Assembly: GCF_005405585.1 (NCBI RefSeq)
Contig: NZ_BJEQ01000001.1
Coordinates: forward strand, 558,001-622,000
Source: Agarivorans sp. Toyoura001
GTDB lineage: Bacteria; Pseudomonadota; Gammaproteobacteria; Enterobacterales; Celerinatantimonadaceae
Reading direction: 5' to 3'
Length of the DNA: 64,000 bases
Part shown: piece by piece, positions 9,027-16,783 of the stretch
How the letters are laid out: the number at the start of each line of letters is the position of its first letter
Position numbering within the stretch: the stretch's first letter is position 1
Made by a program: the position numbers and the translations under genes
The notes under the pieces: generated by a model
The model's database searches: none
What the model was told of the DNA's origin: nothing
The model's input: the letters and a program-made list of their open reading frames with translations, nothing else

Positions 9027-9620
9027 CTACACCCACAACAGCACTACGCAACCGGCTGTAAGAAAAGACATAGTGATATTAAATCGCTGCCTAGCAATAG
9101 GCGCACTTAACCAACGAGAGATGAACTTACCAAAACTTACCCAAATTGAGCCCGTAACCGGATTCACTAAAAAAAAGGTTAATACTAAGGCCCAAATTGA
9201 TTCCCAATAAGCCTCGCCCGGAATCGCAAAACTGGCGACTGCAGAAGAAGTCATCATCCACGCTTTAGGATTTAAGTACTGAAAGCCTAAGGATTCGAAA
9301 AAGCTCAGCGGTTTCGCCATTTCTTGTTTAGCCAGTTTGCTTTGACGCAAAATACGTAAGGCAAGATAAAGCAAATAGGCGCTGCCCAAGATTTTTAAGG
9401 CTAAATGCACGCTAGGGTATTGCTGAAAAACCCAACTTAAGCCTAATCCCATCAGCAGTATCATGGTGGCAATTCCTGTTGGGATCCCCGCCATCTGAGG
9501 CACCGAACGCTTATAACCAAAGTTGGCACCAGAAAAAGTTAGCAGCATGTTGTTAGGCCCAGGAGTACCAGCCATTACCACCCCAAACAAAATCATTGAT
9601 GAAAACAACGCAATATCCAT
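9027..9620 (-). CDS. LysE family amino-acid/metabolite exporter
   Basis: A 197-aa membrane protein with the LysE/RhtB signature near the start (GTPGPNNMLLTFSGANFG) and about six hydrophobic segments (for example ATMILLMGLGLSWVF, ILGSAYLLYLALRIL, LGFQYLNPKAWMM). This family exports amino acids such as lysine, threonine, homoserine or cysteine. It is divergent from the MocR-type regulator at 9738, with a perfect 14-bp palindrome next to its start, so the neighbour probably controls it. AGGAG lies just upstream of the ATG. The substrate is not known. Confidence 0.88.
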   Translation of the reverse strand: MDIALFSSMILFGVVMAGTPGPNNMLLTFSGANFGYKRSVPQMAGIPTGIATMILLMGLGLSWVFQQYPSVHLALKILGSAYLLYLALRILRQSKLAKQEMAKPLSFFESLGFQYLNPKAWMMTSSAVASFAIPGEAYWESIWALVLTFFLVNPVTGSIWVSFGKFISRWLSAPIARQRFNITMSFLTAGCVVLLWV

Positions 9621-9638
9621 ATCTACTCCTCCAAATAA

Positions 9639-9652
9639 TTGTATCGATACAA
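9639..9652. promoter_or_regulatory. Perfect 14-bp palindrome between lysE-type and mocR-type genes
   Basis: TTGTATCGATACAA is perfectly self-complementary and lies 18 nt upstream of the exporter start and 86 nt upstream of the regulator start. It is a plausible operator for the MocR regulator; this is inferred from position and symmetry only. Confidence 0.55.
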
Positions 9653-9737
9653 AATAGCCAAAAACGCAAAAAACCGTCTACAACTCACAATATTCACGCT
9701 AATATACTGTGTAGAAGAGATCAAAAGGTTTATTGTC

Positions 9738-11123
9738 ATGATGACAATTTGGCAAGTGTTAGAAAGCGAAGGCAACAAAGCCGCTCAAATTGTGGAACAA
9801 ATCAGAACACTGGTTGAGCAGCAACACCTACAGGCTGGCGATAAACTTCCGCCACAGCGGCATCTTGCCGAGCACTTAGCGGTCACCGTAGGCACCATTA
9901 GCCGAGCCTATGCTCAGGCAGAGCATCAGGGCTTAATTGAATCAAAAACCGGTAGCGGCAGTTACGTAAAAAGTCCCACCAATTATCAACAACAATGGGG
10001 AAGCTTAAAGGGCAATAGCCAACATATTGAGTTATGGCAAAACACCGCGTTTACTCAATCACGCGCCCAACACTTAACCCCCTTACTGCAAAGCTACAGC
10101 CTCGCCGGCGATCAGCTCGATACACTGTTAGATAACGACCACAGCCAAAACTTACCCAGCCAACGAGAAGCCGTTTGCCAATGGCTAAACCAACAAGGCA
10201 GCCACTTTAAGCCTGAACAACTTTTTTTTAGCTACGGCGCTCAACACGGTTTAAATCTATGTTTAATCGCTATGGAGTTAGTAGGCGAGCGGCTACTGTG
10301 TGAGGCCTTGTGTTACCCCGGCTTAATTACCTTAGCTAAACAGCTAAAAATAGAGCTAAAAGGCGTAACCTTAGATGATGACGGCATTTGCCCCAACAGC
10401 CTGCTTAATCACATTGAAAAATACCACCCTAAAGCCTTGTACCTCACCCCTACGCTGCAAAACCCCACCACAGCCATTATGTCGCAGCAACGCCGCCAGC
10501 AAATTATTGATATTTGCCAACAACACCAAGTGATTATTATTGAAGACGATGTATGTGGTTTACTGCCCGACCAACGCCCTAAAGCTTTTGTAGAACTGGC
10601 ACCAGAGCAAGTGATTTACCTAAACAGCTTTTCCAAAGGCGCTTTTAAGGGTTTACGCTTTGCTTACTTACACGCCCCACAGCACCTTCAAGTTGCCATA
10701 AACAGCGCAATTAGAGGCAGCACATGGAACATTAGCCCACTACTGGTTGATGTAGCCATTCAATGGATTCAAGCCGGATTAGCCGATAAAGCCCTGCTTG
10801 AACAGCGCAGATTAGTAGGCCAACGCGCCCAATTGCTGCATCACTACATGGCGGGTTTAGATTACACCTACCAAGAAGGTGGCTTGCATTGCTGGCTGCG
10901 TTTACCTGCCAGTTGGCGTTGCGCACAGTTTGTAGAAGCAGCGCAACAGCAAGGGGTTGAAGTGGCTTCGGCCGAACACTTTGTGGTAGACAATCAAGCC
11001 AGCCCTAATGCGGTAAGGATCTCGCTAGGACAAGCCGAATCGAATCAACAACTCGACCAAGGTTTAGCCATTTTAGCTAAGTTACTAAAAACAGCGCCGC
11101 AACCCAGCCAGCAGATTATTTAG
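9738..11123 (+). CDS. MocR-type regulator: GntR DNA-binding domain fused to aminotransferase-like domain
   Basis: A 461-aa protein. Residues ~1-75 form a GntR winged helix (KAAQIVEQIRTLVEQQHLQAGDKLPPQRHLAEHL, then VGTISRAYAQAEHQGLIESKTGSGSYV). The rest is a fold-type-I PLP aminotransferase-like domain with the PLP-lysine region YLNSFSKGAFKGLRFAYL and the preceding TPTLQNPTTAIM and IIEDDVCG. MocR proteins bind PLP and regulate vitamin B6, GABA, taurine or transport genes. An upstream in-frame ATG exists at 9639, but the AAAGG site and the true domain start point to the ATG at 9738. It is divergent from the LysE exporter, its most likely target. Confidence 0.88.
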   Translation: MMTIWQVLESEGNKAAQIVEQIRTLVEQQHLQAGDKLPPQRHLAEHLAVTVGTISRAYAQAEHQGLIESKTGSGSYVKSPTNYQQQWGSLKGNSQHIELWQNTAFTQSRAQHLTPLLQSYSLAGDQLDTLLDNDHSQNLPSQREAVCQWLNQQGSHFKPEQLFFSYGAQHGLNLCLIAMELVGERLLCEALCYPGLITLAKQLKIELKGVTLDDDGICPNSLLNHIEKYHPKALYLTPTLQNPTTAIMSQQRRQQIIDICQQHQVIIIEDDVCGLLPDQRPKAFVELAPEQVIYLNSFSKGAFKGLRFAYLHAPQHLQVAINSAIRGSTWNISPLLVDVAIQWIQAGLADKALLEQRRLVGQRAQLLHHYMAGLDYTYQEGGLHCWLRLPASWRCAQFVEAAQQQGVEVASAEHFVVDNQASPNAVRISLGQAESNQQLDQGLAILAKLLKTAPQPSQQII

Positions 11124-11360
11124 TCTCCCCAAAGAAGGTGAACTGTTTTTGCAGACTCTTAAGACGTTTATGCCCCACTTCTTGTTACAACCGTGTTCGT
11201 TCACAATTCCATTTTAGTTTGTTTGACTGATATTCTCTGAGTCGAGCATACTAATGACTTCATAGTAAATAATGACTAGGTTTATTTTCCGACCTAGCTC
11301 TTTACCAGATCACATCGAGATACGAACTGTACCTACTGATATTTATCGCGTGGAGTTAAG

Positions 11361-12851
11361 ATGCCTGAAACACTCTTCCAAACACTGCCATCACTGCCTT
11401 TTATCGTTGCAACTGGTGTACTTTTTATCGCTTTAGTAGTCGCTGTTGCAAAACTTAACTCTATAAAGAAGCAACTTTCATCGACTAAAGAGGAGACAGC
11501 CGCAAGTTATCAAGCCCTTGCAGATTACGAGCAAAAATTTTCAGGCGTTATTGATATAGATAAGGAAGTTGAGCTTCGAAAGAAACAGCTATCTGAGTAT
11601 CAAAAAGAAGCAGAACTTAAATATGCTCAAGTAAATGAAAATATCACTGACCTTCAAACTCAATACAAACAAAAGAAAACTATTTTTGATTCTCTAGTCC
11701 ATCAAATTGGCATTTACAATGATGATGTAGAATTACTCGAGTTAGGCTTTTATGAGTCTCATTTTGACTTCGAAACATCAGAGGCATTCAAGGGCGAGAT
11801 CCGTGAATGCAAGGAAGAGCAAAAGCAGTTACTTCGCGATAAGGAAATTACAGGAGCTATCTACTGCACAACTGAGTGGACAGTTGGCGATTCGAAGGCT
11901 GAAGGCCGCAAAATGACAAATCGAGGTATTCGCCTTACTGCTAGAGCATTCAATAACGAGTGTGAAGCGGCCATTGCGAATTGCACATGGAAAAATGCAG
12001 TTAAGATGGAAGCTCGTATCCAAAAAGCTTTTGAAGCCATTAATAATCTCAACGAATCAAATAGAGTCATTATTTCAGATGAGTACTTGAAGCAAAAGCT
12101 TAAGGAGCTTCGACTCACTCATGAGTACAAAGAGAAAAAGCAACGCGAAAAAGAAGAACAGGCTGAAATAAAGGCTCAGATGCGCGAGGAGGCTAAAATT
12201 GAAGCTGAGATTAAAAAGGCCGAACAGGAGGCTATCAAGGAAGAAGCTAGATATCAAAAAGCTCTTAAAGTCGCACAGAAGCAACTAGAGTCTGCGAGTG
12301 AGGAAGCCAAAGCTCAGCTAGAAGCACAAATTGCTCAACTTCAATCAGATCTAGAATCGGCGGAACAAAAACACCAGCGTGCGCAAAGTATGGCAGAGCA
12401 AACCAAGCAAGGACATGTGTATATTATTAGTAACATAGGCTCCTTTGGAGAGGACGTATATAAAATTGGTATGACACGCCGATTGGAACCAATGGATAGA
12501 GTTAAAGAGTTAGGTGATGCGTCAGTGCCATTCAGCTTCGATGTGCATGCAATGATTCATACTAAAGACGCTCCCTCATTGGAGAAAGGGCTGCATCGTC
12601 AATTCGATAACAAAAGGCTAAACATGGTCAATCGCCGTAAAGAATTTTTCAACGTAGACCTTGCTGAGATAAAACAAGCTGTTGAACAGTTTTCAAATGA
12701 AGAGGCTAGTTTCATTGAAACTGCTATAGCACAGGATTATTACGAAACAAAAGCTATGTTAAAGCAAGCGGAGTTAAAAGAAGCTTTACGCTCAGGTCAA
12801 ACGGTCATTGATACTGAATCTAAAGGTCCTGTATTTGCTGAATCCATCTGA
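11361..12851 (+). CDS. Membrane-anchored DUF4041 / GIY-YIG (T5orf172-like) nuclease
   Basis: A 496-aa protein. Residues ~10-30 form one transmembrane helix (FIVATGVLFIALVVAVAKL). A coiled coil follows, then a DUF4041-like central domain (~110-230, including LGFYESHFDF and NRGIRLTARAFNNECEAAI), a long charged coiled coil (~250-350), and a C-terminal GIY-YIG/T5orf172-type nuclease domain: GHVYIISN, VYKIGMTRR, DRVKEL, SLEKGLHRQF, NRRKEFF. The Tyr, Arg and Glu positions expected for GIY-YIG catalysis are present. The coding sequence and flanks look more AT-rich and Lys/Glu-rich than the neighbours, consistent with transfer. A cytoplasm-facing, membrane-tethered nuclease suggests a role against incoming DNA; this is inference. 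RBS GGAG precedes the ATG. Confidence 0.8.
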   Translation: MPETLFQTLPSLPFIVATGVLFIALVVAVAKLNSIKKQLSSTKEETAASYQALADYEQKFSGVIDIDKEVELRKKQLSEYQKEAELKYAQVNENITDLQTQYKQKKTIFDSLVHQIGIYNDDVELLELGFYESHFDFETSEAFKGEIRECKEEQKQLLRDKEITGAIYCTTEWTVGDSKAEGRKMTNRGIRLTARAFNNECEAAIANCTWKNAVKMEARIQKAFEAINNLNESNRVIISDEYLKQKLKELRLTHEYKEKKQREKEEQAEIKAQMREEAKIEAEIKKAEQEAIKEEARYQKALKVAQKQLESASEEAKAQLEAQIAQLQSDLESAEQKHQRAQSMAEQTKQGHVYIISNIGSFGEDVYKIGMTRRLEPMDRVKELGDASVPFSFDVHAMIHTKDAPSLEKGLHRQFDNKRLNMVNRRKEFFNVDLAEIKQAVEQFSNEEASFIETAIAQDYYETKAMLKQAELKEALRSGQTVIDTESKGPVFAESI

Positions 12852-12967
12852 CTCAAAAGCCCCAAAAGTGCTTCTGTTCAGACTTTATACGCTAGCTATC
12901 ACCTAATACTGCTATACGCTATTTCAGTACAATAAAGCTAACTAGATACCAAACAAAAGAGATATAA

Positions 12968-13693
12968 ATGAATACATTTAAATCTTCGGTTAAAAAAGTC
13001 GTTGAAACCAGAAGAACAAAGCTTGGTAAGCTATTTGATTCTTTCATCCAAGCACTGATTATCATTTCAATAATCACTTTTTCACTAGAAACCTTGCCTA
13101 GTTTAGCTCTGAGTGAAAGAACATACCTAAGATATATTGAGGTATTCTGTATTGCTGTTTTTACCTTGGAGTATCTGGCGCGACTTTGGGTGGCAGAAAA
13201 TAAGACAGCCTTCGTCACCTCTTTTTCTGGGGTAATCGATTTACTTGCAATCTTGCCGTTTTATCTATCACTTGGTCTGGACTTGAGATCGGTTAGGGTT
13301 TTCCGCCTTCTTCGTCTATTCAGGGTCTTAAAGCTCGCCAAATATAGTAATGCCCTAAAGCGTTTTCATATCGCTTTTCGGTTAGCCAAAGAAGAGCTAG
13401 TTCTATTCTTTTCTGTCACTATTATGTTGGTTTTTCTATCATCGGTCGGTATTTACTATTTCGAAAATGCAATGCAGCCGGAAGGCTTTTCGTCTATTTT
13501 TGATAGCTTGTGGTGGGCGGTAATCACACTGACGACCGTTGGTTACGGGGATATTTACCCAATTACAGTTGGCGGGCGAATTTTTACATTTGGAATACTT
13601 ATGATTGGACTGGGCGTCGTATCTATTCCAGCGGGAATTATCGCTTCCGCGTTGGGCAAAGCCAGAAAATTAGAAGCAAAAGGCAAGGAGTAA
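12968..13693 (+). CDS. Voltage-gated potassium channel (Kv-like, six TM)
   Basis: A 241-aa ion channel subunit with the full selectivity filter TTVGYGD at residues 189-195 and a voltage-sensor S4 helix with Arg at every third position (LRSVRVFRLLRLFRVLKLAKY). Six hydrophobic segments fit the S1-S6 plan of bacterial Kv channels, which assemble as tetramers in the inner membrane and let K+ out on depolarisation. It follows the GIY-YIG gene by 116 nt in an AT-rich stretch; the two may belong to the same acquired islet, but there is no evidence of a shared function. No cytoplasmic RCK domain is present. Confidence 0.92.
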   Translation: MNTFKSSVKKVVETRRTKLGKLFDSFIQALIIISIITFSLETLPSLALSERTYLRYIEVFCIAVFTLEYLARLWVAENKTAFVTSFSGVIDLLAILPFYLSLGLDLRSVRVFRLLRLFRVLKLAKYSNALKRFHIAFRLAKEELVLFFSVTIMLVFLSSVGIYYFENAMQPEGFSSIFDSLWWAVITLTTVGYGDIYPITVGGRIFTFGILMIGLGVVSIPAGIIASALGKARKLEAKGKE

Positions 13694-14066
13694 TACAAGT
13701 AGATTCAGATTTATAAAATACCTAAACTAAATTATTCAAAGATAAAGCTGGGCATTAACCTCTAACTCACCTTTGTCCAGTAACTTCTTAGTACACTTGG
13801 GTTAAATCAGGTCTGCACAAAAAAAGTTACATATAAATCAGCTTAATGTCCTCCTCTCATTTCTCATCAATAAATAAGCTAAATATACTCAAGGCTCTGC
13901 TCAACATTGCCTCGTTGTCAAAAACCGCTTTGCGATCTCGTTAGCAGATCATCTAAGCCGCTGCTTTATGCGGTTAAACTTGCATCTGCGCTGGTCTCTA
14001 CCTAGACTAGCGCAATATCGCCAGCCACTGCTGCGCGCCCTTTTCTATCAATATCGAGATAACACT
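13694..14066. other. 373-nt AT-rich intergenic region with stem-loops before rlmJ
   Basis: No convincing gene. The distal part holds an imperfect 10-bp inverted repeat, TGCGCTGGTC at 13987-13996 and GACTAGCGCA at 14005-14014 (one G-T pair), and a shorter CCGC/GCGG stem at 13958-13973. Both would sit in the rlmJ leader. Neither is followed by a T tract. Their role is unknown. Confidence 0.4.
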
Positions 14067-14909
14067 TTGCTAAGCTATCGCCACTCCTACCATGCGGGTA
14101 ATTTCGCCGATGTACTTAAACACCTAGTACAACAACGGATCATTTCTTACCTAACCCAAAAAGATAAGCCGCTTTGCTATATCGACACCCATGCTGGAGC
14201 AGGTGCTTACAGCCTAAATAGCCCAGAAGCGAAAAAGAAAAGTGAGTACGAAAACGGTATTGGTAAGCTGTGGGACGCCGATGATTTACCTCCTATATTA
14301 AAGAACTATCTCAAGCTGGTGAATCAAATTCATCCTGAGAAAACCCGCCAGCATTACCCTGGTTCACCGTGGATAGCCAAAATGATGCTACGCCGCGACG
14401 ACCGTTTGTTCTTGCACGAATTACACCCTAGCGAACAAGCCCCGCTTGCCAGTTTGTTTCAACGCGACCGCCGCTGCAAAATTCGCCAAGAGAATGGCCA
14501 CCAAAGCTGTGTAGGCTTGCTGCCACCAAAAGAACGCCGCGGTTTGGTGTTAATTGACCCTTCTTACGAAGTAAAAGACGAGTACCAAACAGTAGTAAAA
14601 ACGCTAGTTGAATCGCATAAGCGTTTTGCGTCTGGCACTTATGCATTATGGTACCCGGTTGTTGAGCGCTTCCGTATCGACAAACTTGAAAAAGCTCTGA
14701 TCCGCAGCGGCATAAGTAACATTCAACTGTTCGAGTTAGGTATTCAACACGACAGTGACGAATTTGGTATGACTGCCAGCGGTATGATTGTGATTAACCC
14801 TCCGTGGACATTAATGAAAGAGATGCAGGAAGTACTGCCTTACCTAGCAGAAACGTTAGGTGAAAACGGTGAAGGTAATTGGCGCGCCGAAATCTTAGCT
14901 GAAGAATAA
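14067..14909 (+). CDS. rlmJ: 23S rRNA (adenine-2030-N6)-methyltransferase RlmJ
   Basis: 280 aa from a TTG start, the same length as E. coli RlmJ, which methylates N6 of A2030 in 23S rRNA. The start is set by the conserved opening LLSYRHSYHAGNFADVLKH; a longer frame from 13968 adds 33 residues with no family likeness. Other family blocks are YIDTHAGAGAYSL (SAM-binding), YPGSPWIA, FLHELHPSE, TGTYALWYP-like SGTYALWYPVVERF, and GMTASGMIVINPPW. The catalytic motif, usually DPPY, reads DPSY here. It is convergent with the kinase gene at 14919. Confidence 0.93.
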   Translation: MLSYRHSYHAGNFADVLKHLVQQRIISYLTQKDKPLCYIDTHAGAGAYSLNSPEAKKKSEYENGIGKLWDADDLPPILKNYLKLVNQIHPEKTRQHYPGSPWIAKMMLRRDDRLFLHELHPSEQAPLASLFQRDRRCKIRQENGHQSCVGLLPPKERRGLVLIDPSYEVKDEYQTVVKTLVESHKRFASGTYALWYPVVERFRIDKLEKALIRSGISNIQLFELGIQHDSDEFGMTASGMIVINPPWTLMKEMQEVLPYLAETLGENGEGNWRAEILAEE

Positions 14910-14918
14910 GCTAAGCTG

Positions 14919-15761
14919 CTAAATTGAATTAGCTAAACCTTGCGCATTCAGCCATTGCTGAGTGCGCAAATGTAAACCCTGCCACTGTGGCTGATATTGC
15001 CAATACCAGGCTAAATCTAATAAGGCTACTGCAACAACTAGTAGCTCAAATTGCCCACTGTTTAAGTCCGATATTGCGATTAAATCTGCGCGCTGCTCAG
15101 CCGTTACCGGGCACCTTTGCGCAACACTGGCGGCATCCCAGCCTTGCATAGACGTTGCGGCATATTCCCAATCCAACACTAACAACTTTTGCTCGCTACT
15201 CAGCAGTAGATTATCAAGATGTAAGTCGTGGTGGTTAAACGCCTGTTGCTGCGGCCAATTTTGCTGCTTAATCCACTGCAAGGCTTGGCGTCTAAAGCTT
15301 GCAGCCTCGCTGGCACTAATGTCATTGACATAACGTTGTAGGTACTTGAGCATATCAAAATGCGGTAAGCCCTTACCGGCTGGAGGAAGTTGCTGCAATA
15401 CCTTTAATAATTGCGGCCAAAGCGTGGGTTGTTGCCATTGTGTAAGGCTTACTACTTCACCCTCTTGAAACTGATACAGCAAAAACTCACCGTTTAAGCT
15501 CAATGGATGCATGTTAATTACCCAAGGCAAGTGGTTAAGCTGTTGTAATACTTCTCTTTCGCGTTGATAATCCAAGCCATAACAAGGCTGTTGTTGATTT
15601 AAGCGTAATACCAAACGTTCTGTATTGGTTTCTAGCAACCAAGAATGCTGATGCCCTCCCGCTAAACGGTCTACCTTTAAGATGCATCCTAGGTGCCGCT
15701 CAAGGTAACTAAGTAGGTTTTTTTCTAGTGCGGAAGTAGGCAAAGCGAGTGATTCCATCAA
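14919..15761 (-). CDS. thiK: Thiamine kinase-like phosphotransferase
   Basis: A 280-aa APH/choline-kinase-fold enzyme: LAGGHQHSWLLETNTERLVLRLN (N-lobe with its Lys replaced by Arg in the LVLRLN strand), catalytic loop FNHHDLHLDNLLL (HxDxxxxN), and LLVLDWEYAA for metal binding. ThiK phosphorylates imported thiamine to thiamine monophosphate. The substrate assignment leans on context: the gene is divergent from and 31 nt away from the thiBPQ thiamine importer. A substrate such as choline is possible on sequence alone. The ATG at 15761 is close to the thiB ribosome site, so the two promoters must overlap or lie inside coding sequence. Confidence 0.65.
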   Translation of the reverse strand: MMESLALPTSALEKNLLSYLERHLGCILKVDRLAGGHQHSWLLETNTERLVLRLNQQQPCYGLDYQREREVLQQLNHLPWVINMHPLSLNGEFLLYQFQEGEVVSLTQWQQPTLWPQLLKVLQQLPPAGKGLPHFDMLKYLQRYVNDISASEAASFRRQALQWIKQQNWPQQQAFNHHDLHLDNLLLSSEQKLLVLDWEYAATSMQGWDAASVAQRCPVTAEQRADLIAISDLNSGQFELLVVAVALLDLAWYWQYQPQWQGLHLRTQQWLNAQGLANSI

Positions 15762-15792
15762 CGGTCATAAATCTATTATCAAGGAGTGTAAG

Positions 15793-16776
15793 ATGAAAAA
15801 TTTGCTATGGCTAGCATGCTGTGCGATGAGTGTTGTGGGCTTTAACAGCCAAGCGAACAGCGAGTTAACGGTGTACACCTACCAGAGTTTTGTATCCGAT
15901 TGGGGCCCGGGCCCAGCCTTAACTAAAAGCTTTGAGCAGCAATGTGACTGCACCATTGATTGGGTAGGTTTAGACGACGGCGTAGCCATTTTGAATCGCC
16001 TAAAATTAGAAGGTAAACGCAACAAAGCCGACGTAATTTTGGGCTTAGATACTAACCTCATTCCAGAGACTGAAGCGATTAACGCGGTTCAAGCCCACCA
16101 GCTTACCCTTCCAAAGCTCGCCATTGACTGGCAAGACAACAACTTTGTGCCCTTTGATTATGGTTACTTCGCGTTTATTTATAACACCGAAAAACTCAAA
16201 AACCCGCCAAGCTCGATGAAGCAGCTTGTAGAAGAATTTAACGGCAGCATTTTGTATCAAGATCCACGCACCAGTACGCCCGGCCAAGGTTTAATGTTGT
16301 GGGTTAAAGCCCTTTATGGTGATGATTCAAGCCAAGCTTGGAGCAAACTAAAAGATAAAACAGTCACCGTAACTAAAGGCTGGAGCGAAGCCTACGGCAT
16401 GTTCCTAAAAGGCGAAGCTGATTTGGTACTAAGCTACACCACCTCGCCGGCTTACCATATGGTGGCCGAGCAAGAAAACCGTTACCAGGCTGCTGAATTT
16501 AGCGAAGGCCACATGAGCCAAGTAGAGGTGGCCGCGATTAGTGCCACCAGCCAGCAAGTAGAACTTGCTCAGCAATTCCTCAGTTTTTTAGTGAGCGCAC
16601 CGGCGCAGAAAATTATAGCCACAACAAACTGGATGCTACCGGTTAATCCTGATGCCGAACTACCAGAAGCATTTTCTACGCTAGTGCAACCTAAGCCATT
16701 AAGTATTGAGCAACACACCGTTAGCCAACAGCGCCAGCAATGGACTAAAGAGTGGCGTAACGCGGTAAGTCAGTAA
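15793..16776 (+). CDS. thiB: Thiamine ABC transporter, periplasmic binding protein
   Basis: A 327-aa exported solute-binding protein with signal peptide MKNLLWLACCAMSVVGFNSQANS. It shows ThiB features: ELTVYTYQSFVSDWGPGP, CDCTIDWVGLDDGVAILNRLKLEG, DVILGLDTNLI, FVPFDYGYFAFIYN, and LVLSYTTSPAYHM. It captures thiamine/TMP/TPP in the periplasm and hands it to ThiP/ThiQ. AAGGAG lies just before the ATG. It is the first gene of thiBPQ, with 7 nt to thiP. The leader before thiB is only 31 nt long, so there is no room there for a TPP riboswitch. Confidence 0.93.
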   Translation: MKNLLWLACCAMSVVGFNSQANSELTVYTYQSFVSDWGPGPALTKSFEQQCDCTIDWVGLDDGVAILNRLKLEGKRNKADVILGLDTNLIPETEAINAVQAHQLTLPKLAIDWQDNNFVPFDYGYFAFIYNTEKLKNPPSSMKQLVEEFNGSILYQDPRTSTPGQGLMLWVKALYGDDSSQAWSKLKDKTVTVTKGWSEAYGMFLKGEADLVLSYTTSPAYHMVAEQENRYQAAEFSEGHMSQVEVAAISATSQQVELAQQFLSFLVSAPAQKIIATTNWMLPVNPDAELPEAFSTLVQPKPLSIEQHTVSQQRQQWTKEWRNAVSQ

Positions 16777-16783
16777 CTACTCA

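Noticed and set aside
9639-9737. N-terminal extension of the MocR protein from ATG 9639
   Set aside because: It would run through the palindrome and promoter region; the GntR domain begins just after the ATG at 9738, which has a ribosome site.
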